The notes under the pieces: generated by a model
What the model was told of the DNA's origin: nothing
The model's input: the letters and a program-made list of their open reading frames with translations, nothing else
Databases searched by the model: none
In this document: in pieces, positions 11,807 to 23,816 of the stretch
How the letters are laid out: every line of letters begins with the position of its first letter
How positions within the stretch are numbered: position 1 is the stretch's first letter
Translations under genes and position numbers: made by a program
Source: Vitrella brassicaformis
Lineage: Eukaryota; Sar; Vitrellaceae
DNA: 64,000 nt
Assembly: GCA_001179505.1 (NCBI GenBank)
Contig: CDMY01000698.1
Coordinates: 33,654 to 97,653, forward strand
Direction: 5' to 3'

Positions 11807-13204
11807 CTAGTGCGAGACGGACCCGGGGGGCTCCTTGGCCATGATTTGCTTGCACTGGGCGTCGAAGGGGTGCACCTGCGACTGGCTGCCCGGGAACCAC
11901 ATCGTCACCTGAGGAACCACACGACACCACCACTCATTCACTCTGCACCATACTCAAGCTGCTTGCGATTGATATGAGTCACCGAGTTGCGCTGCCGCCC
12001 CGCCGGGAGAGCGTCTTCTCGGCGTTCCAGTCCCCCCGACGCGATGGCCCCGAGTGCCAGGCCGGTGCCACCCAACAACGCCGGCTCGACATTCTGCACG
12101 TATAGAAGGAGACACACATGGTGGGCAGAAGGCGTGAATGGATCGTGCTGGTGCTTACGAAGAGCTCCATCACGAAATAGCCAGACAAAGGGCTGAAGAT
12201 TGCGAACTGGATGGTCCTGTAGGGGATCCTGACGCAAGACAGACCATGGATTATTTGCAACCGCCTGTCTGTCTGTCTGTCTGTCTCCGTGTCGATTGGT
12301 TGGCCTGACCTTCCGATAAGGTTCTCCTGGCCGTCCGATTGCTTGGCGAACAAGGGATACACACCGGACCAGACAAAGGAGCCCTGAGGAAGGATGAGGA
12401 ACTGATTACTGGTGCTGCCCCTATTCTGCAGGCCCCCGTCCTTGAGGATCGTGATGAGAATGTAGAGGTCATCCACACGGGCATTGGTGATGGGGAGGCG
12501 GTTCTGCCACGGCTCGTAGAACAGCGCGTCAAACCCGTACACCTCTACACACACACACACACACACAGGGCAGAGAAGTACGCGCAGCGCAGAGGGGTGT
12601 GCACCAACCTGGTAGACGACGTTTGGGTCTATTCTAAAGGCAGCGACGCAGGTAGGCTGGATGACACCCTTCTGGGGGTCCCCCGCCAGGGCAATGTTCA
12701 CCGGCACAGCACGGGGAGAAACCGCCCAAAACTGAGGATACACACCGTCGGTGCTGGCCTCCAGCCCATAAGCCTCATGGAAGAAATGGGCCGCTGAATT
12801 AGGGTACTGTTGTGTGTTCTCGGGCTCGTCCAGGGTCTGTGGCACATCCGGCCTGATGATCCGGGCCCGCGTCGTAGCCCCTGCTGATGACCAAGAAGGT
12901 CTGGTACACCCTCATGTCGTTGCAGGGGGGGAGATGCCTTCGTTTGGTTGATGTCAGCGGCAGCAGCTGCGAGGAGGGAAAGGCTCAGGGCCACCCCTGC
13001 GAACAGAAAAAGTGCCTTCGCCAAGGGGGGCGCCGACAAGAAAAAGGCGACATTCGTGCCCGAAGTACAAGATTATTGGCCAGGAACACTCATACCGGCC
13101 GTCCATCCATCCATCAATCCATCATCCGCTCCTGCGTCCAGCTCACCTGCGCTGCGCGTAGCTGTGGCCGCTGATCGGACCGAACAGACGAAGAAGCCAT
13201 ACAT
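11807..13204 (-). CDS. Unrecognised secreted or luminal protein
   Basis: Exon 1 (13147-13204) starts MYGFFVCSVRSAAT and joins in phase 1 to exon 2 at 12996, giving a hydrophobic run VALSLSLLAAAAAD that looks like a signal peptide and cleavage region. Downstream exons encode PDVPQTLDEPENTQQYP, YGLEASTDGVYPQFWAV, VYGFDALFYEPW, an ITILKDGG segment, and a C-terminus ending KQIMAKEPPGSVSH. I recognise no catalytic motif or named family. Between 12884 and 12930 the frame must change: either a 26-29-nt intron or an indel at a seven-C run explains it. The protein shares a 113-bp divergent promoter with the GST gene, which suggests co-expression but nothing about function. Confidence 0.6.
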
Positions 13205-13235
13205 TCGCTACCCCGCCATTATGGACCCAATATTT

Positions 13236-13243
13236 TGCGAGCT
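13236..13243 (-). promoter_or_regulatory. AGCTCGCA element upstream of the secreted-protein gene
   Basis: On the minus strand it reads TAGCTCGCAAAAT, about 32 nt upstream of the ATG at 13204. A related TCGCAGCGAACC block at 13286-13297 precedes the divergent GST gene. Confidence 0.35.
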
Positions 13244-13317
13244 ACGTTTTTAGGTCCCGAGCGGCAAGTGCGAGAGAAGGCCGAATCGCAGCGAACCAAA
13301 CAGAACGGCCGAGCAGG

Positions 13318-14536
13318 ATGCCAGTAGACACGCCGTCGTTGTCCACCGCGCCTTCTTCGCTGTCGCCACCCTCCCTCCCCGACCTCGCATCGCCAGGGTC
13401 CTCCAGGTCGCACGGGCCTGACCCCCTCTACCTCCCGCCTCGCTCGGTATTCAACGACGACGAGTGCGCACCTCTCCAGAAACCCAGGCTGCTCTACTTC
13501 GGCGTCAAGGGACGCGCAGAACCGATTCGACTGGCCTTCGCCATTGGTGAGGGCACGGCAGAGGCAGACAGCTTGGGGGGGCGTGGCAAGGCAGAATGGC
13601 ACTCTGATGGCGCTGGCTTGTCTGTGTGTGCAGCGGGTGTTGACTTTGAGGACGTTCGTCTGACCGAGAGGGCCTTCCTGTCGCGATGTCGGAGTGGGAG
13701 CCTCCCGTATGAGCAGTTGCCCGTGCTGGAGATGGAGGGCCACGTGCTCTCCCAGTCCTTCGCAATCATGACCTTCGTCGGCAGGAGGACGGGTACGCGC
13801 CAAGCCTTGCCTGCGCGAGAAACAGGCTCACCAGCCTCTGTTGACGTGTGGGCTGTGCCCTGTGTGCAGGTTTGATGCCTGCTGAGGCGTGGGAGGAGGC
13901 CAAGGCGGCTGAGTTTGTTTTGGGTGTGGACGAGGCCTACTCGGCCATCGCCGAGACGGTCAGGGAGGAGGACGTCGCAACCAAGATGAAGGTAGGCGCG
14001 TCCAGATGGACGGATGGCTGACGTGTCATCCCTGCTCTGTGCTGTGTGTGTGCGTGCCTTTGGCTCACCAGATGCGCACTGAGCTGGCAAGTGTCCACCT
14101 GCCCAGGACGCTCGCCTGTCTGGACGCCCTCGCCGCCAGCAACTCCACACCGGGATACGCAGTGGGCTCCTCACTGTCCATGGTAAATAAAGGAGCTTGA
14201 ACGGCACTCACCGCAGCGAGCGCAGCAGCATCCCCACCAACGAACGACCCATGTGTGTGTGGCTCATCTCATGCAGGCGGATCTCGTGCTGTTCAATCTG
14301 ATCAGCTGGCTGCGGGCCGGTGTGGTCAGCGGCGTGCCCAAGACCCTGGCCGACAAACACACACACATCATGCAGGTGGGGAGGGAGGGACGGAGGGAGG
14401 GAGGGAGTCAGCAGACTGACAAAAAATCATGTGTGTGTGTGTGTGTGTGTGTGTTCAGATCCACGCGACGGTGCAGAGCCACCCGAGGGTTCAGGAGTGG
14501 TACCAGAGGCCACGCCGGCCGACAAAGCGAGTCTAA
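13318..14536 (+). CDS. Glutathione S-transferase
   Basis: This is a cytosolic-type GST that conjugates glutathione to electrophiles or acts as a peroxidase or isomerase. The thioredoxin-like N-domain is clear: LLYFGVKGRAEPIRLAFA with the likely catalytic Tyr, then GVDFEDVRL, then LPYEQLPVLEMEGHVLSQSFAIM, which includes the cis-Pro and the glutathione gamma-glutamyl-binding Gln-Ser pair. The helical C-domain follows over exons covering GLMPAEAWEEAKAAEF, LACLDALAAS and ADLVLFNLISWL, and the protein ends RPRRPTKRV. The pattern resembles sigma/mu-like classes. A Ser/Pro-rich extension of about 55 residues precedes the domain (start ATG at 13318), with no obvious signal peptide. There are at least five introns, the last with a TG tract before its acceptor. 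Confidence 0.85.
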
Positions 14537-17263
14537 CTGACCTCACTCCTCCCACTCCTCCCTCCCCCCGCCTCCCTGCCCTCCCTCGTTCTTTTCCAAC
14601 ATGTAGATAAACACACATAGACATACACTCTCTCTCTCCCACTACTGCTCCCTCCCTCCATCCCTCCCTCCCTCACTCCCTCCCTCCCTCCCTCACTCCG
14701 CTCACTGGTCCCCTTTTGAACCGACTGGTTGATGACACATGACTGACGAGAGAGAAACCCTCCTCTCTGTTTTTTCCAATGCACACAAACGAACGAAGAT
14801 ACGGTTTGATTCGATTTGTGTTTTGTTTTGTTTTCTGCCCGCTACCTGGCGATCGATCAAGCAACGCAGCCAACGTGTGGATGACACTTGGGGATGGACG
14901 GATGGAGTCCGTCCGGTGTGGGTTTGTTGAGTGGTTTGTTGAGCGGTTGGTTGGTTGGTTGTTGCCAGAGCGGGGCGGGGCGGGCGAAAGCAAGCTCTGA
15001 TTTTCGCTGCCTGCGTCATGGAAGTGGTTTGGTCGACGCCCAAGGGTAGACAGGTAGACAGACAGGTAGAGAGACCCAACGAAGCAAGGCGGTTTTGGCA
15101 CCCGCGACTTCGTCTGTGTGTATGTATGTGTGTTTGAGTGTGTTGTGTTGTTTGATGTACCAAGATTTTCGTGTCTGCGTGTACGTGTGCGTGTCTGCGT
15201 GTGAATTGTGTGGGTGGGTGGGGGTGGGGGGAGGGGGGGACTGTAGGGGTTTAGCGCTTCCACGATACTAGCTAGCTCTCTTGGTCGGGGGGAGGGGAGG
15301 GGGGGGGGGCATCCACATCCATCCGTCCATTCATCTCTCTGTCTGTCCAATCTGTACACCAGTCATCAGTCTAAATCACCTCCCTGCGTCTCTCGAGCTG
15401 TCTCCCTCTCTCCCTCTCTCCCTCTCTCCCTCTCTCCCTCTCTCCCTCTCCCTCTCTCTCTCTGCGCGTGTGTGGTATCTTTTGCGGGGGCCCATCTTGG
15501 TTGGTCGTTTTTTATCACTCGTCCGTAGCCTAGCCACTAGAGCCGCCATAGCTGTCGCGTTAGGAGAGAGGCAACGGGAAAGAACACATCTCTGTCTGTG
15601 GGTGTGCGTGCCATGGGTCGAAGTTTTCCTCCTCACCTGCCTGAGGGGCGCGTCGATCTCCTGCGGGGGATTGAGTCGCTCTTTGGGAAGGTCAGGGGGA
15701 GGACTGCAGACACGGCACGTGTGAGAGCATCCATCTCCCTTTCCATCCATTCATCCATCAGCTGTCCTACCTAGCATCTTCTCGTCTGTCTCTTGATTGT
15801 GGTGGTGCATAGGTATCCGTCCATCGTACTGCGTGTCTGCGGGTGGGATGTGGGGGGGATGAATCGTGTTTATGCATTCTGCAAGCAACAAACACGACAC
15901 GGACACAACGAACGAACGAGGGAGGGGGGGGGTCACTCACTCAGTCACAAACTCAGTCACTCAGCCACTGCGTGATGCTATTTATCCATCCATCCATCCA
16001 TCCTGTCTATCTTTCCATCATCATATCGCTTTCTCATATCGCTTTATCGCCGACCGACCTCCATAGCCTTACTACCCACCATAGTGTCTGGCCTGGCTGT
16101 TGTCTATGTATGTGTATCTATCGTGCGGCAACGCCCACGTCTCACTAGCTAAGCTCACTTTTTGCAGCATAGCAAACAACCCACTCCCTCCCCTCCCTCC
16201 AGTCCGATCACTTTCTAGAGACCGATTGATGCGTCCATAGATATCGCTCTCCATATCGCTTTCACGTCCATGCGTGGCTTCCTGTGTGTGTATGTATGTA
16301 TGTGTGTAATCTAGCTAGGGCTTGTGTGTGCACCGACCCCATGTCGGTGCTGTTTTTGGAGCAGAGAGAGGGGAGGGGCAATTGGGGGTGGAAGTGAGAG
16401 AGGGTGGGGGTGGGTTGGGAAACGAGAGAGAGAGTCAAGGTCTTTGCTTCAAGAAGACTGGCTGGCTTCCTGTCTCATCCACACAAACAAACACACACAT
16501 ACACACACACACACACACACGTACTGGACACTGCATGCCTTTTGATGGTTTTGTAGCAGCTGTCTAGGCTGTGGGGGAGGTGGGTGATGGACAGACAGCG
16601 CAAAAGTCAAACAGACTCGCGGGAATTAAACATAGCCATCACGGCCCATCAGTGCAGATCGCTCAACAAACCTCATCCACACACCTTCGCAGCAGCAACC
16701 TCCGCGCCTTCTCGGTTCTCCCGAACCCTTTAGGTGTCATGGTACAGATTTCGTATGGGTTTGTGTTGGATAGGATGGAAAGGGCTGGGGGGGCGTACGG
16801 CTGATGTGGAGCCGAGGATGCCATTGAATGAACGAACGAGTCAAGAAATATATGTAGGTGCACATCTAGTCAGTCAGTCGGCACACTCAGGCAGACACGC
16901 GAACGACGCATTATCCACACACCAGAGCAGACAGGCAGGCAGGCAGGCAGGCGCGCACGTCACACACGCACGCCACAGACCCACAACCTATACACCCACA
17001 CTGAGAACACACATACATACCCCAGCGCATCCACACGATTCGCTCACGTATAGCTACGAAACACAAAGATGAAGAGGGTTTAAAAAAAAAAAAAGGCGCC
17101 GTCTTACTGTCAGTTCACGGGCCACCCAGGCCAAGGAAGAACTCAGGGCAGGATGGCATGTCCCAGTCGACATCAATGACGAGAAGATCATCATCATCGT
17201 CATCCGAATCGTCTGCCTCAATCCATCGTACAGCCCATTTTTCACCCATCAATGCAGCGCGCT
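14537..17263. other. Large low-complexity intergenic region
   Basis: About 2.7 kb lies between the ends of two convergent genes. It is full of microsatellites: CCCT/CCTC runs at 14640-14700, a CTCCCTCT-type tract at 15401-15463, CA/TG tracts near 15115-15220 and 16495-16520, CCAT runs near 15985 and a 12-A run at about 17082. The plus-strand ORFs in it are short and repetitive. I could not identify a tRNA, snRNA or coding exon. Confidence 0.5.
15401..15463. repeat. Polypyrimidine CTCCCTCT tandem tract
   Basis: This is an uninterrupted C/T tract on the plus strand with an 8-nt period. Mirror-symmetric pyrimidine tracts of this kind can form triplex (H-DNA) structures. It is probably a simple microsatellite. 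Confidence 0.8.
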
Positions 17264-18223
17264 TCATGTCCTTTCGAGTAAGATAGCTAAGAGTGCTTGT
17301 GCATAGGCCCTGTCGTCGACCGGGAGAGTTGGGAGAGTTTCTCGAGGTGGGGGCGGTGCTGCTGCATCACTCGTCCGTATCAAGTGCACGTGATCGATGT
17401 GCCTGGAGATTTCTGGTTGCCATCGGCCATCCCTGAGCTCCCAGCTGTCGGAGACTGAGAACCTGCGACTGCAAAACAACAGAAGAAGAAAAGAGTGAGC
17501 GTCGAGACATTCAGCCTGCCGACCTCGCTGTGGCCTCATACGCCGCGACAAAGATCTTCTTGGTCGGAACAGCCTGCCTGATGGACTGCAATGCCGGCAT
17601 GAAGTCCCCGTCACCACTGAACAGGATCACGGGATCGATGTCATCACGCAATGCAGCCTCCAAGAGGCACATGGCGATCATGACGTCTCCTCCCCTCTGC
17701 ACATGGTCTTCCTGCATGCATCGGCAGTTGTGGCACCTCACCTCCCTCGATTTCAGCCCTATCGTCTTGATCTTGAAGCGGCACGGGCTCCGTCTTCTTC
17801 CCAGCCGATTGTGAAGCTCTGCCATCCTCCTGGAGTCATTTCCCAACTGCCGCCTTCTGTAGTCCAGCTCCTCTCCGCTGTAGCGATTCTCGAGGTGTCG
17901 AGAAATGAACCGCTTGTACTCCTGCGGGTCGACATTGACGAAGATGGTGTGGTCCGTGACCAGCTGCATAGATCTTCCTGTATTTGCCTCGAAGGCGACA
18001 AGCATCTCTCGAATATGCGCCTCGAAGTCGTGGTGCCGCATAAGCCTGCGCTCATGCTTCTCGAAGCCTTTCAGAGCATTCGCCCCATCCACAATCAGAG
18101 CACAGCGAAGGCTGTGACCCTGAAAAAGACAAGCGCAGTCGCGATACACACCTTCCTCCCCACCCGGCAACACGGACTCACCTGTTGTCGAGTGTACGCC
18201 GCTGAGCTGGCTGCCATCGTCAT
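17264..18223 (-). CDS. NYN (PIN-like) domain protein, putative RNase
   Basis: The start is the ATG at 18223 (MTMAASSAAYTRQQ), joining across an intron to GHSLRCALIVDGANAL, the first strand of a NYN domain with its acidic residue. The centre holds a long charged helical part (about 17750-18000) and a Cys cluster, VRCHNCRCMQ. The hallmark end of the domain follows: GGDVMIAMCLLEAAL, then VILFSGDGDFMPALQSI, with the conserved Asp residues in the second and third acidic positions. The last exon (17264-17470) adds a Pro-rich tail. NYN proteins of the LabA/Limkain-b1 type are Mg-dependent nucleases or RNA-binding proteins. Activity here is inferred from the retained acidic residues. Two introns are visible. 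It is divergent from the next gene, 187 bp apart. Confidence 0.75.
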
Positions 18224-18410
18224 GGCATACCGCCTGAGGCAAAACGAACCAGATGGACACTGACAGATCTTTCAATTCTGTGGTTCCCAAGTGGGTCAGG
18301 AAGCCCAGGATAGTGTCAGGAATCTCACCACTGATGCGAGAGGGATGGCGGGAGGATGTGTGTCAAGGAGATCGCCGTGAAACCGCTCTCTCCCCGCAAA
18401 GGCAGCGAAG

Positions 18411-19992
18411 ATGGCCGGATCTCTCCGGCGTGATGTGTGCTTGCGACGGCGGAGGAAGGCATCTACCGTCAGGCTGGCCATCGGGCTGCTCCTGACCCTG
18501 CATCAGTCGCTGGCCTATCAGGTGCGCAGGTGCAACCGCAGTGACTCATGAGCCGATGACAATATGCAACGCCCTCTCATCTGTGCTTGTGTGGATTGCT
18601 TCTCTGCAGCTGCTGGAGCTCGTCAAGGTGACCCACTTGAGAGCTCCACTTCGGTCGTGCAATCTGCTTTGTTGGTTTGATTGTCTGTCTGGCTCGAGCG
18701 GTGCAGCTCTACGGTCGTCTGAGTGAGCATGACTACTCCCTGGGCCACAGGGACGAGTACGGCAAGGTGCCATGGCCCGAACCTTACGCGACAGGTAGAA
18801 GGACCAGTTAGCAATGAGAGCGCATTCACGCCTGCATTATGTGTGTGTGTGTGTGTGTGTGGAGTGCAGGCATCTCGAAGGTGGCCCGCAGCGAGATCGG
18901 CTACGCCCTGTCTGAGGGCGGCAGCGCCAGCCGACCCCTCTACAAGACGGCAAACTGGTACCCACCGCCACGACATCCACGCCGTCACCTGCCTGGATGT
19001 GGTGCTTTCTGCCTGCAGGGATCTGCTGTTCGGGGAGGACCTAGAGGGCTCATCGGAGGCCAGTAGCCGGGGTGGTGGCAGGGGCGGTGGAGGTGGCGGG
19101 GGAGGGGGAGGGGGCGGCGGGTCGCGGTCAGCTCTATCGGCTTTGAGTGCCAAGAGCCGGCTGACACGGGACCAGTTCCACGCCCGAGTGCCCTATCTGC
19201 CATTCAAATGGGTATGCAGCCGGGCAGGGCAAGCAACAGGACGGAAGAGCCAGCCATGTGGTCGATGGGTGTGTCTTGTCTGTCTGTCTGTCGGTGTGGT
19301 GTGGTGTGGTGTGGTGTGTGTGTCCTGGATGGATGAGTGCAGCCTCTTGATCGGTCGGGTCGTTTGCACCGTGTGTATGAGGAGGTGGCCGAGCGGACGG
19401 GATACGACACATCCACCGAAGGCAGACAGGTGAGGGACCAAGCTGGGGCAACAGACACGAACATGAGCCAACAGACCAATGTCTGTCTGTCTGTCCTTTG
19501 TCTGTCTCCACCACACAGGGTGTGAATGTCTATCTGAGCGGCCCATACATCTCCGCTGAGGCGCTCGACTCCGTCTTTGATGCGTATCACTGAGAGAAAG
19601 GGGGCCGCCAACAGCGGCCGCGACGCGGCATTCTGTGTGTGTGTGTGTGTGTGTGTGTGTTTGGTCAGTTTCGCTGGCGGCAAGAACTGGTTGAGCAAAG
19701 AGGAGTTCAACCAGCGGCTGATGGAGTGGGCGGCGGACGGATCAGTGCCCAACGGCCACACCACACACAGATCAAGTATGGGCAGACGGACGGACCAACA
19801 CATGACGGAGGACTTGACGGCGTTGTCTGTGTCTGTCTGTGTGTGTGTCTGTTGTCTGTCTGTGAGCACACAGGGGGCTGCGTTGACGTGTGGTGTCTGT
19901 TGAAGCATCTGGCGGTGAAGCCCCACGACCTGCGAGCGTATGCCCTCAGCCCGGCCGCCGTCAACCACGCCAGCACGACGGCCGACGAGTAG
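18411..19992 (+). CDS. Signal-anchored protein of unknown function with Gly-rich linker
   Basis: The start ATG at 18411 gives a short basic N-terminus (RRDVCLRRRRK) and a hydrophobic segment (LAIGLLLTLHQSLA), a signal anchor or signal peptide. Exons then encode LLELVK (an 18-nt microexon), LYGRLSEHDYSLGHRDEYGKVPWPEPYATG, ISKVARSEIGYALSEGG, a poly-Gly linker of about 13 Gly (about 19080-19120), DQFHARVPYLPFKW, PLDRSGRLHRVYEEVAERTGY, GVNVYLSGPYISAEALDSVFDAF, and GGKNWLSKEEFNQRLMEWA. The last two elements look like weak EF-hand helices, but the calcium loops are not canonical, so I do not claim calcium binding. At least seven introns interrupt it. Confidence 0.6.
18610..18627 (+). other. 18-nt microexon (LLELVK)
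   Basis: This short exon is bounded by a CAG acceptor and a GTGACC donor. It is in phase 0 on both sides and so adds exactly six residues. Skipping it keeps the frame, so it could be used as an alternative cassette. Confidence 0.55.
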
Positions 19993-20207
19993 ACAGAAAA
20001 CGATGTATAGTGCAATGCAGACCGATACAGACATACAGTTAACCGTTTGTGTATGTCGTCCGTCATATGTATAATCAATGCACTCACTCACACGGATTGA
20101 GGAATGGCTATACACAACACACATGACGAGCCCTTTGGTAGGCGTGTGCCACTCTTACTCCACCTCACCCCATCCGATCAGATCCGATCCATCATCGGCT
20201 GTCTGCC
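19993..20207. other. Convergent spacer
   Basis: This is a short spacer between two convergent genes. I see no feature other than expected 3' UTRs. Confidence 0.4.
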
Positions 20208-23200
20208 TCACCACCTGACCTTTCCGTTACCCCCACCTCCCCGCCTCCCATCCAGCGAGAACGCGCTCGCTGACCGGCCCAAACTCCTGCCGGGCTGACC
20301 CCCACCACCACCACCAACGCCGCTCCTCTTCTTCGAGTAGTAGTTCCTCAGCAGAAAGGCAGCCACACGATCGTTGGCCTCGCTGCTGTGGTGGGAGGAG
20401 GCACCAACGACTGACCCATCTCGTCTCCCGTGGTCACCATGCATCCGGCCGCCGCCCTTGGTGGCTGATCGAGAGTCGGTGGGCTGCTGCTGTGGTGGTG
20501 TGGGCAGCCGAATGGGGAGGTTCAGAGGGGGCACGTTGACAGGGCGGCCAGACGGCGACCGCGACAAGAGGCTGGCGAAGGGCGGGTGGGTGCTGGAGTG
20601 AGCCGGTGGGGGGCGGTGCGACGTGTCTGTGTCAGAGGGCGAGTACTCATCGGCTTGGGCCATGATGGATGACGACGCTGACCGAAGACCGACAAGGTGA
20701 CCGTTCTGTACCCCCAGAACCCCACACAACACAAACAGAACCACACAAATCAAAGAAGGATTGAGGGTGTTGACACGCCTGCCTCCGCCTCACCTCTGAT
20801 AGTGTCTTCATAGCAGGCCGGGCGGCAGCCTCCTTCTCCCTCACCGCCTCTGATGCGTCAGCTGGCGCATGAGGCGACAGCTCATCCCCAGGGGCGATCT
20901 CCGACAGCACAGCATGGGGCAGCCGCCGAACCAGAGACGCCTGGAGCGCACGATCGAGCAACGCGTCCACCTGCCGCACCTCATCGTCACCACCAGCCAA
21001 TGGAGAACCGCTCAACCCATCAGAAGCACCAGCACCAGCACCCCCGCCCTCTTCGGATGGAGCCGAGGATGCCGGAAAGGACACCGTGACGGCCGGCCGG
21101 TTGCCGCCACTGCCGTCGCCGCGATACATCCGCAGAGAAGGTGGCACACCCGACTGCGCCTCTGGCGGCAATGGTGGGAGAGCTGGTGGGGTGCGATGAT
21201 GGGCGGGCTGCACCGGGTGGTCGGGGGAAATGGAGAGCGGTGCGAGTGGTGGCGAGCTCTCGGCAGCTGTGGGCTTTGGGACGGTCTGAGGGCGGGGCGG
21301 CTTGGCGTTTGGCTGGCGAAGCACTTGCATCAGCTGACAGACAGACAGACAGATCAGAGATAAACGAGAAAATGGTTTGTTGGCTTCTTCTGTGTCTGCT
21401 GCGGATCGCCCTGTCACCGGTGCAGCTGACCTGTGCAGTTGCATCCTTGTAGAGGGAGTCTAGGTGTTTGTTGAGCTGCTCCTCGTAGTCGAGGCGCCTC
21501 TTGAGGCTCGCGAGCGTCGACAGCCACCGATGGTGGTCCGCCTGCACTCACACACACATACACACACACATGTAACTAAGGTATTGCCTACATCCATATG
21601 CCGCACAAAGTGCCTGTGAATGTCCGACCTTGTGCTGCGCCTGCAGGGCTTCGAGGACATCTCTTTGACTCGACGTGGCCACGGCCGATGCACTGCACAC
21701 GTGGCCACACGAACAGTAAGTGAAATGACCGAGATGAAATCGAGAGATTCGAGATCGCATTCGACCCACTTGGCTCGCTGCACAAATCGATTCCAGCGCG
21801 TCCATGCAGTCGTCAAGCTCCTCCGAAACACCCAGCCGACTCTCCTGCAGAAGACAAGAGCCAAAACCACAAGAAATGACGCAATAGACGGGTGTTTGCA
21901 GCCTTCGCACCTGGATAATATCCCCGCAGCCTTCATCGTCCTACCAGCAGCGACCCGTCCCCGCAGCGACTCCCACACAGGCGCACAAACACGCCTCCTG
22001 GCCTTCAACAGGCGGTCGGCCAGGACCGATGCCAAGGCACTGATGGGGGTGGCCGTCTGGGCGAGCATCTGTCCGTCTCTGTGTGGGTGCATGGCTGCCC
22101 GCCAGCCCACGAGAGCCCGCCACCTCCTGCTGGTGTGCAGCCTGGTGACCAGCCTGCGGAGGGCGTCCTTGCTGCGTCTGGTTGTGTCGCGCCATGCGGC
22201 TATGATGGCGTGGAGTGAGCGCTGCTGCTGCACGAGGGCGAGGTGCTGCTGGTGGGTCTCGATGAGCTTCCACTGCTTGACATCCTTGTCGTGCAACAAC
22301 CTGACACACACACACACACACACACAGGGGAAATTGCGTGGTCCCGTGCAGTTGGTTGTGTTGGTTTTGCTCACTTGTTCCTCTCCTCCCGCATGAGGTC
22401 GCACCCCTGTGCCAGCAGCTTGGCAGCATGCACACAGTCGCGGCGTATGGTGCCGACCAGCTCACTCGGGGGATCTCTGATCGTTGGTTGACCAACAATA
22501 AGACAAGACAGACACCAGCGGCATGAGGGCAGCCGTGCCAGCCAGCACTTCCCTTCCTTCGTGCACTTCTCCTCCGTCACCTGTACAGCTCCCCCAGACG
22601 TCTGAATGCCTCCGCGTGCTTGACCTTCGCCGCCTTGCGCAGCACCTCCAGCCCTCCAGCGGGGTCACGCACTGTGGAGCCGCCCAAAGTGCCCTCCAGA
22701 TAGCCACAGCCCAGAGCATACAGACACTCCGGGTCTCCCAAGTCAGCACCGCGACGCAGCCAGCGCACTCGCTCAAGCTGAACAGAAACACATACAGGGG
22801 GAATGTCTGGGCGCTTGGTCAATCGGGTCGAGTAGCTGTGGTGGTTTCCTCACCTGTCTGGCGCTGTTTTCCTTCGAGCGTGCCGCGAGCGACTGCGGCG
22901 CGTCATCGAGCTTGGCCAACAGAGGACACGCCGAGGCCTATGGACACACACGCGCGCGCGTAGGCAGACCACACACAGTCTGTGTACTCATCATTGAGTC
23001 GGCAATCCAATCCAGTCCATCGCCCACCTCATCCTGGTCGGCAGCACGGATGAGCATCTGCCTAGCGGTGACCGGGTCCTTCGGGCCAAGGATGCCCTGC
23101 TGCTTGACGCGCGCCAGCTCCACCAGTGCCCTGCCGTGGCCTGATGATGCCGCCCTAGTCAGGTAGGTGCTGTAGCCCTCCACATCAACACACTGACCCT

Positions 23201-23516
23201 CCTTGGACAACTTTGCCAGCACTGACGGATGGATAGATGGATGGATGGATGGACACATACACACACACGCGCAGCAGGGGGTGAATGGATCATTCGTTGA
23301 CCTTACGGCTTCTCGTGGTTGAATTTCCTTACCGAATGAGGCCTCTGCGTAGCCCATCTGCGCCGACTCTTTGAGATGCCTCACAGCAGCCTTGACGCAT
23401 ACCGGCACACCGCCTTCCCCGCACAGGTGCCTGAGGCCGGTCATGTAAGCCTTCTCGGCGGCTGCATGATGAGTGCCGCGCAGCCGCGCACCGCCGACCC
23501 CTTGGCTCTCTGTCAT
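20208..23516 (-). CDS. Sel1-repeat protein with coiled-coil and Pro-rich C-terminus
   Basis: The start ATG at 23516 gives MTESQGVGG. The N-terminal exons encode Sel1-like TPR repeats: HAAAEKAYMTGLRHLCGEGG, CVKAAVRHLKESAQMGYAEA, YLTRAASSGHGRALVELA, then RWLRRGADLGDPECLYALGCGYLEG and LRKAAKVKHAEAFRRLGELY. Such repeats are protein-interaction scaffolds. The middle part (about 21440-22400) is helical and Gln/Arg-rich, with Trp-spaced segments, and includes LYKDATAQ and DYEEQLNKHLDSL coiled coil. The C-terminal exons are Pro/Ser-rich and end with a Gly-rich tail. I recognise no enzyme domain. Exon boundaries in the middle are approximate. It shares a 300-bp divergent spacer with the giant G8 gene. 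Confidence 0.65.
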
Positions 23517-23549
23517 GGTTTGGCGCTCATCGGCGAGAAGTGGCTTCTC

Positions 23550-23557
23550 TGCGAGCT
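23550..23557 (-). promoter_or_regulatory. AGCTCGCA element upstream of the Sel1-repeat gene
   Basis: On the minus strand it reads CAAGCTCGCAGAG, about 34 nt upstream of the ATG at 23516. The larger block TGCGAGCTTGGCGCA on the plus strand recurs at 56051-56065. Confidence 0.35.
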
Positions 23558-23816
23558 TGGCGCATGAATTCTTAGATCGTTGCCGTTGAACGGTTTGACC
23601 CGTTTTCTCCCTTCCCTCCCTGTCTTCGGACTGGGCCAACGTTCCTTCCTTGTCTTTGTATAGCTGCTTGGTCTCTACGTGGCATAAACGCCACGTTCTG
23701 TACAGAAAAGGCCGACAAGCAGCTCCCCCACCCCACCCCCCCACCCCCTCCCTCTCTCAACGCTCCTTCCTTTCCCCTGGACGCCATCCTCCTGCTTGAC
23801 TTGTGAGTGTCACAGC

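Noticed and set aside
11289-11810. Long plus-strand open frame as a gene
   Set aside because: Composition is driven by CA/TG repeats, no domain, no usable splice or start context, and it lies in the spacer upstream of the kinase.
13000-13039. Start of the secreted-protein gene at a TTG near 13039
   Set aside because: Not an ATG. An intron from 12997 to 13146 joins a proper ATG exon at 13204 in phase with the hydrophobic leader.
14550-17050. CRISPR array or satellite array in the large spacer
   Set aside because: Only short simple repeats with no regular repeat-spacer pattern.
19200-19992. Calcium-binding EF-hand protein
   Set aside because: Helices resemble EF-hands but the loops lack the required acidic residues; kept as unknown.
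22000-22400. Plus-strand gene antisense to the Sel1 gene
   Set aside because: The minus-strand frame is helical with proper splice sites at 22301 and 22374; the plus frame is a shadow.
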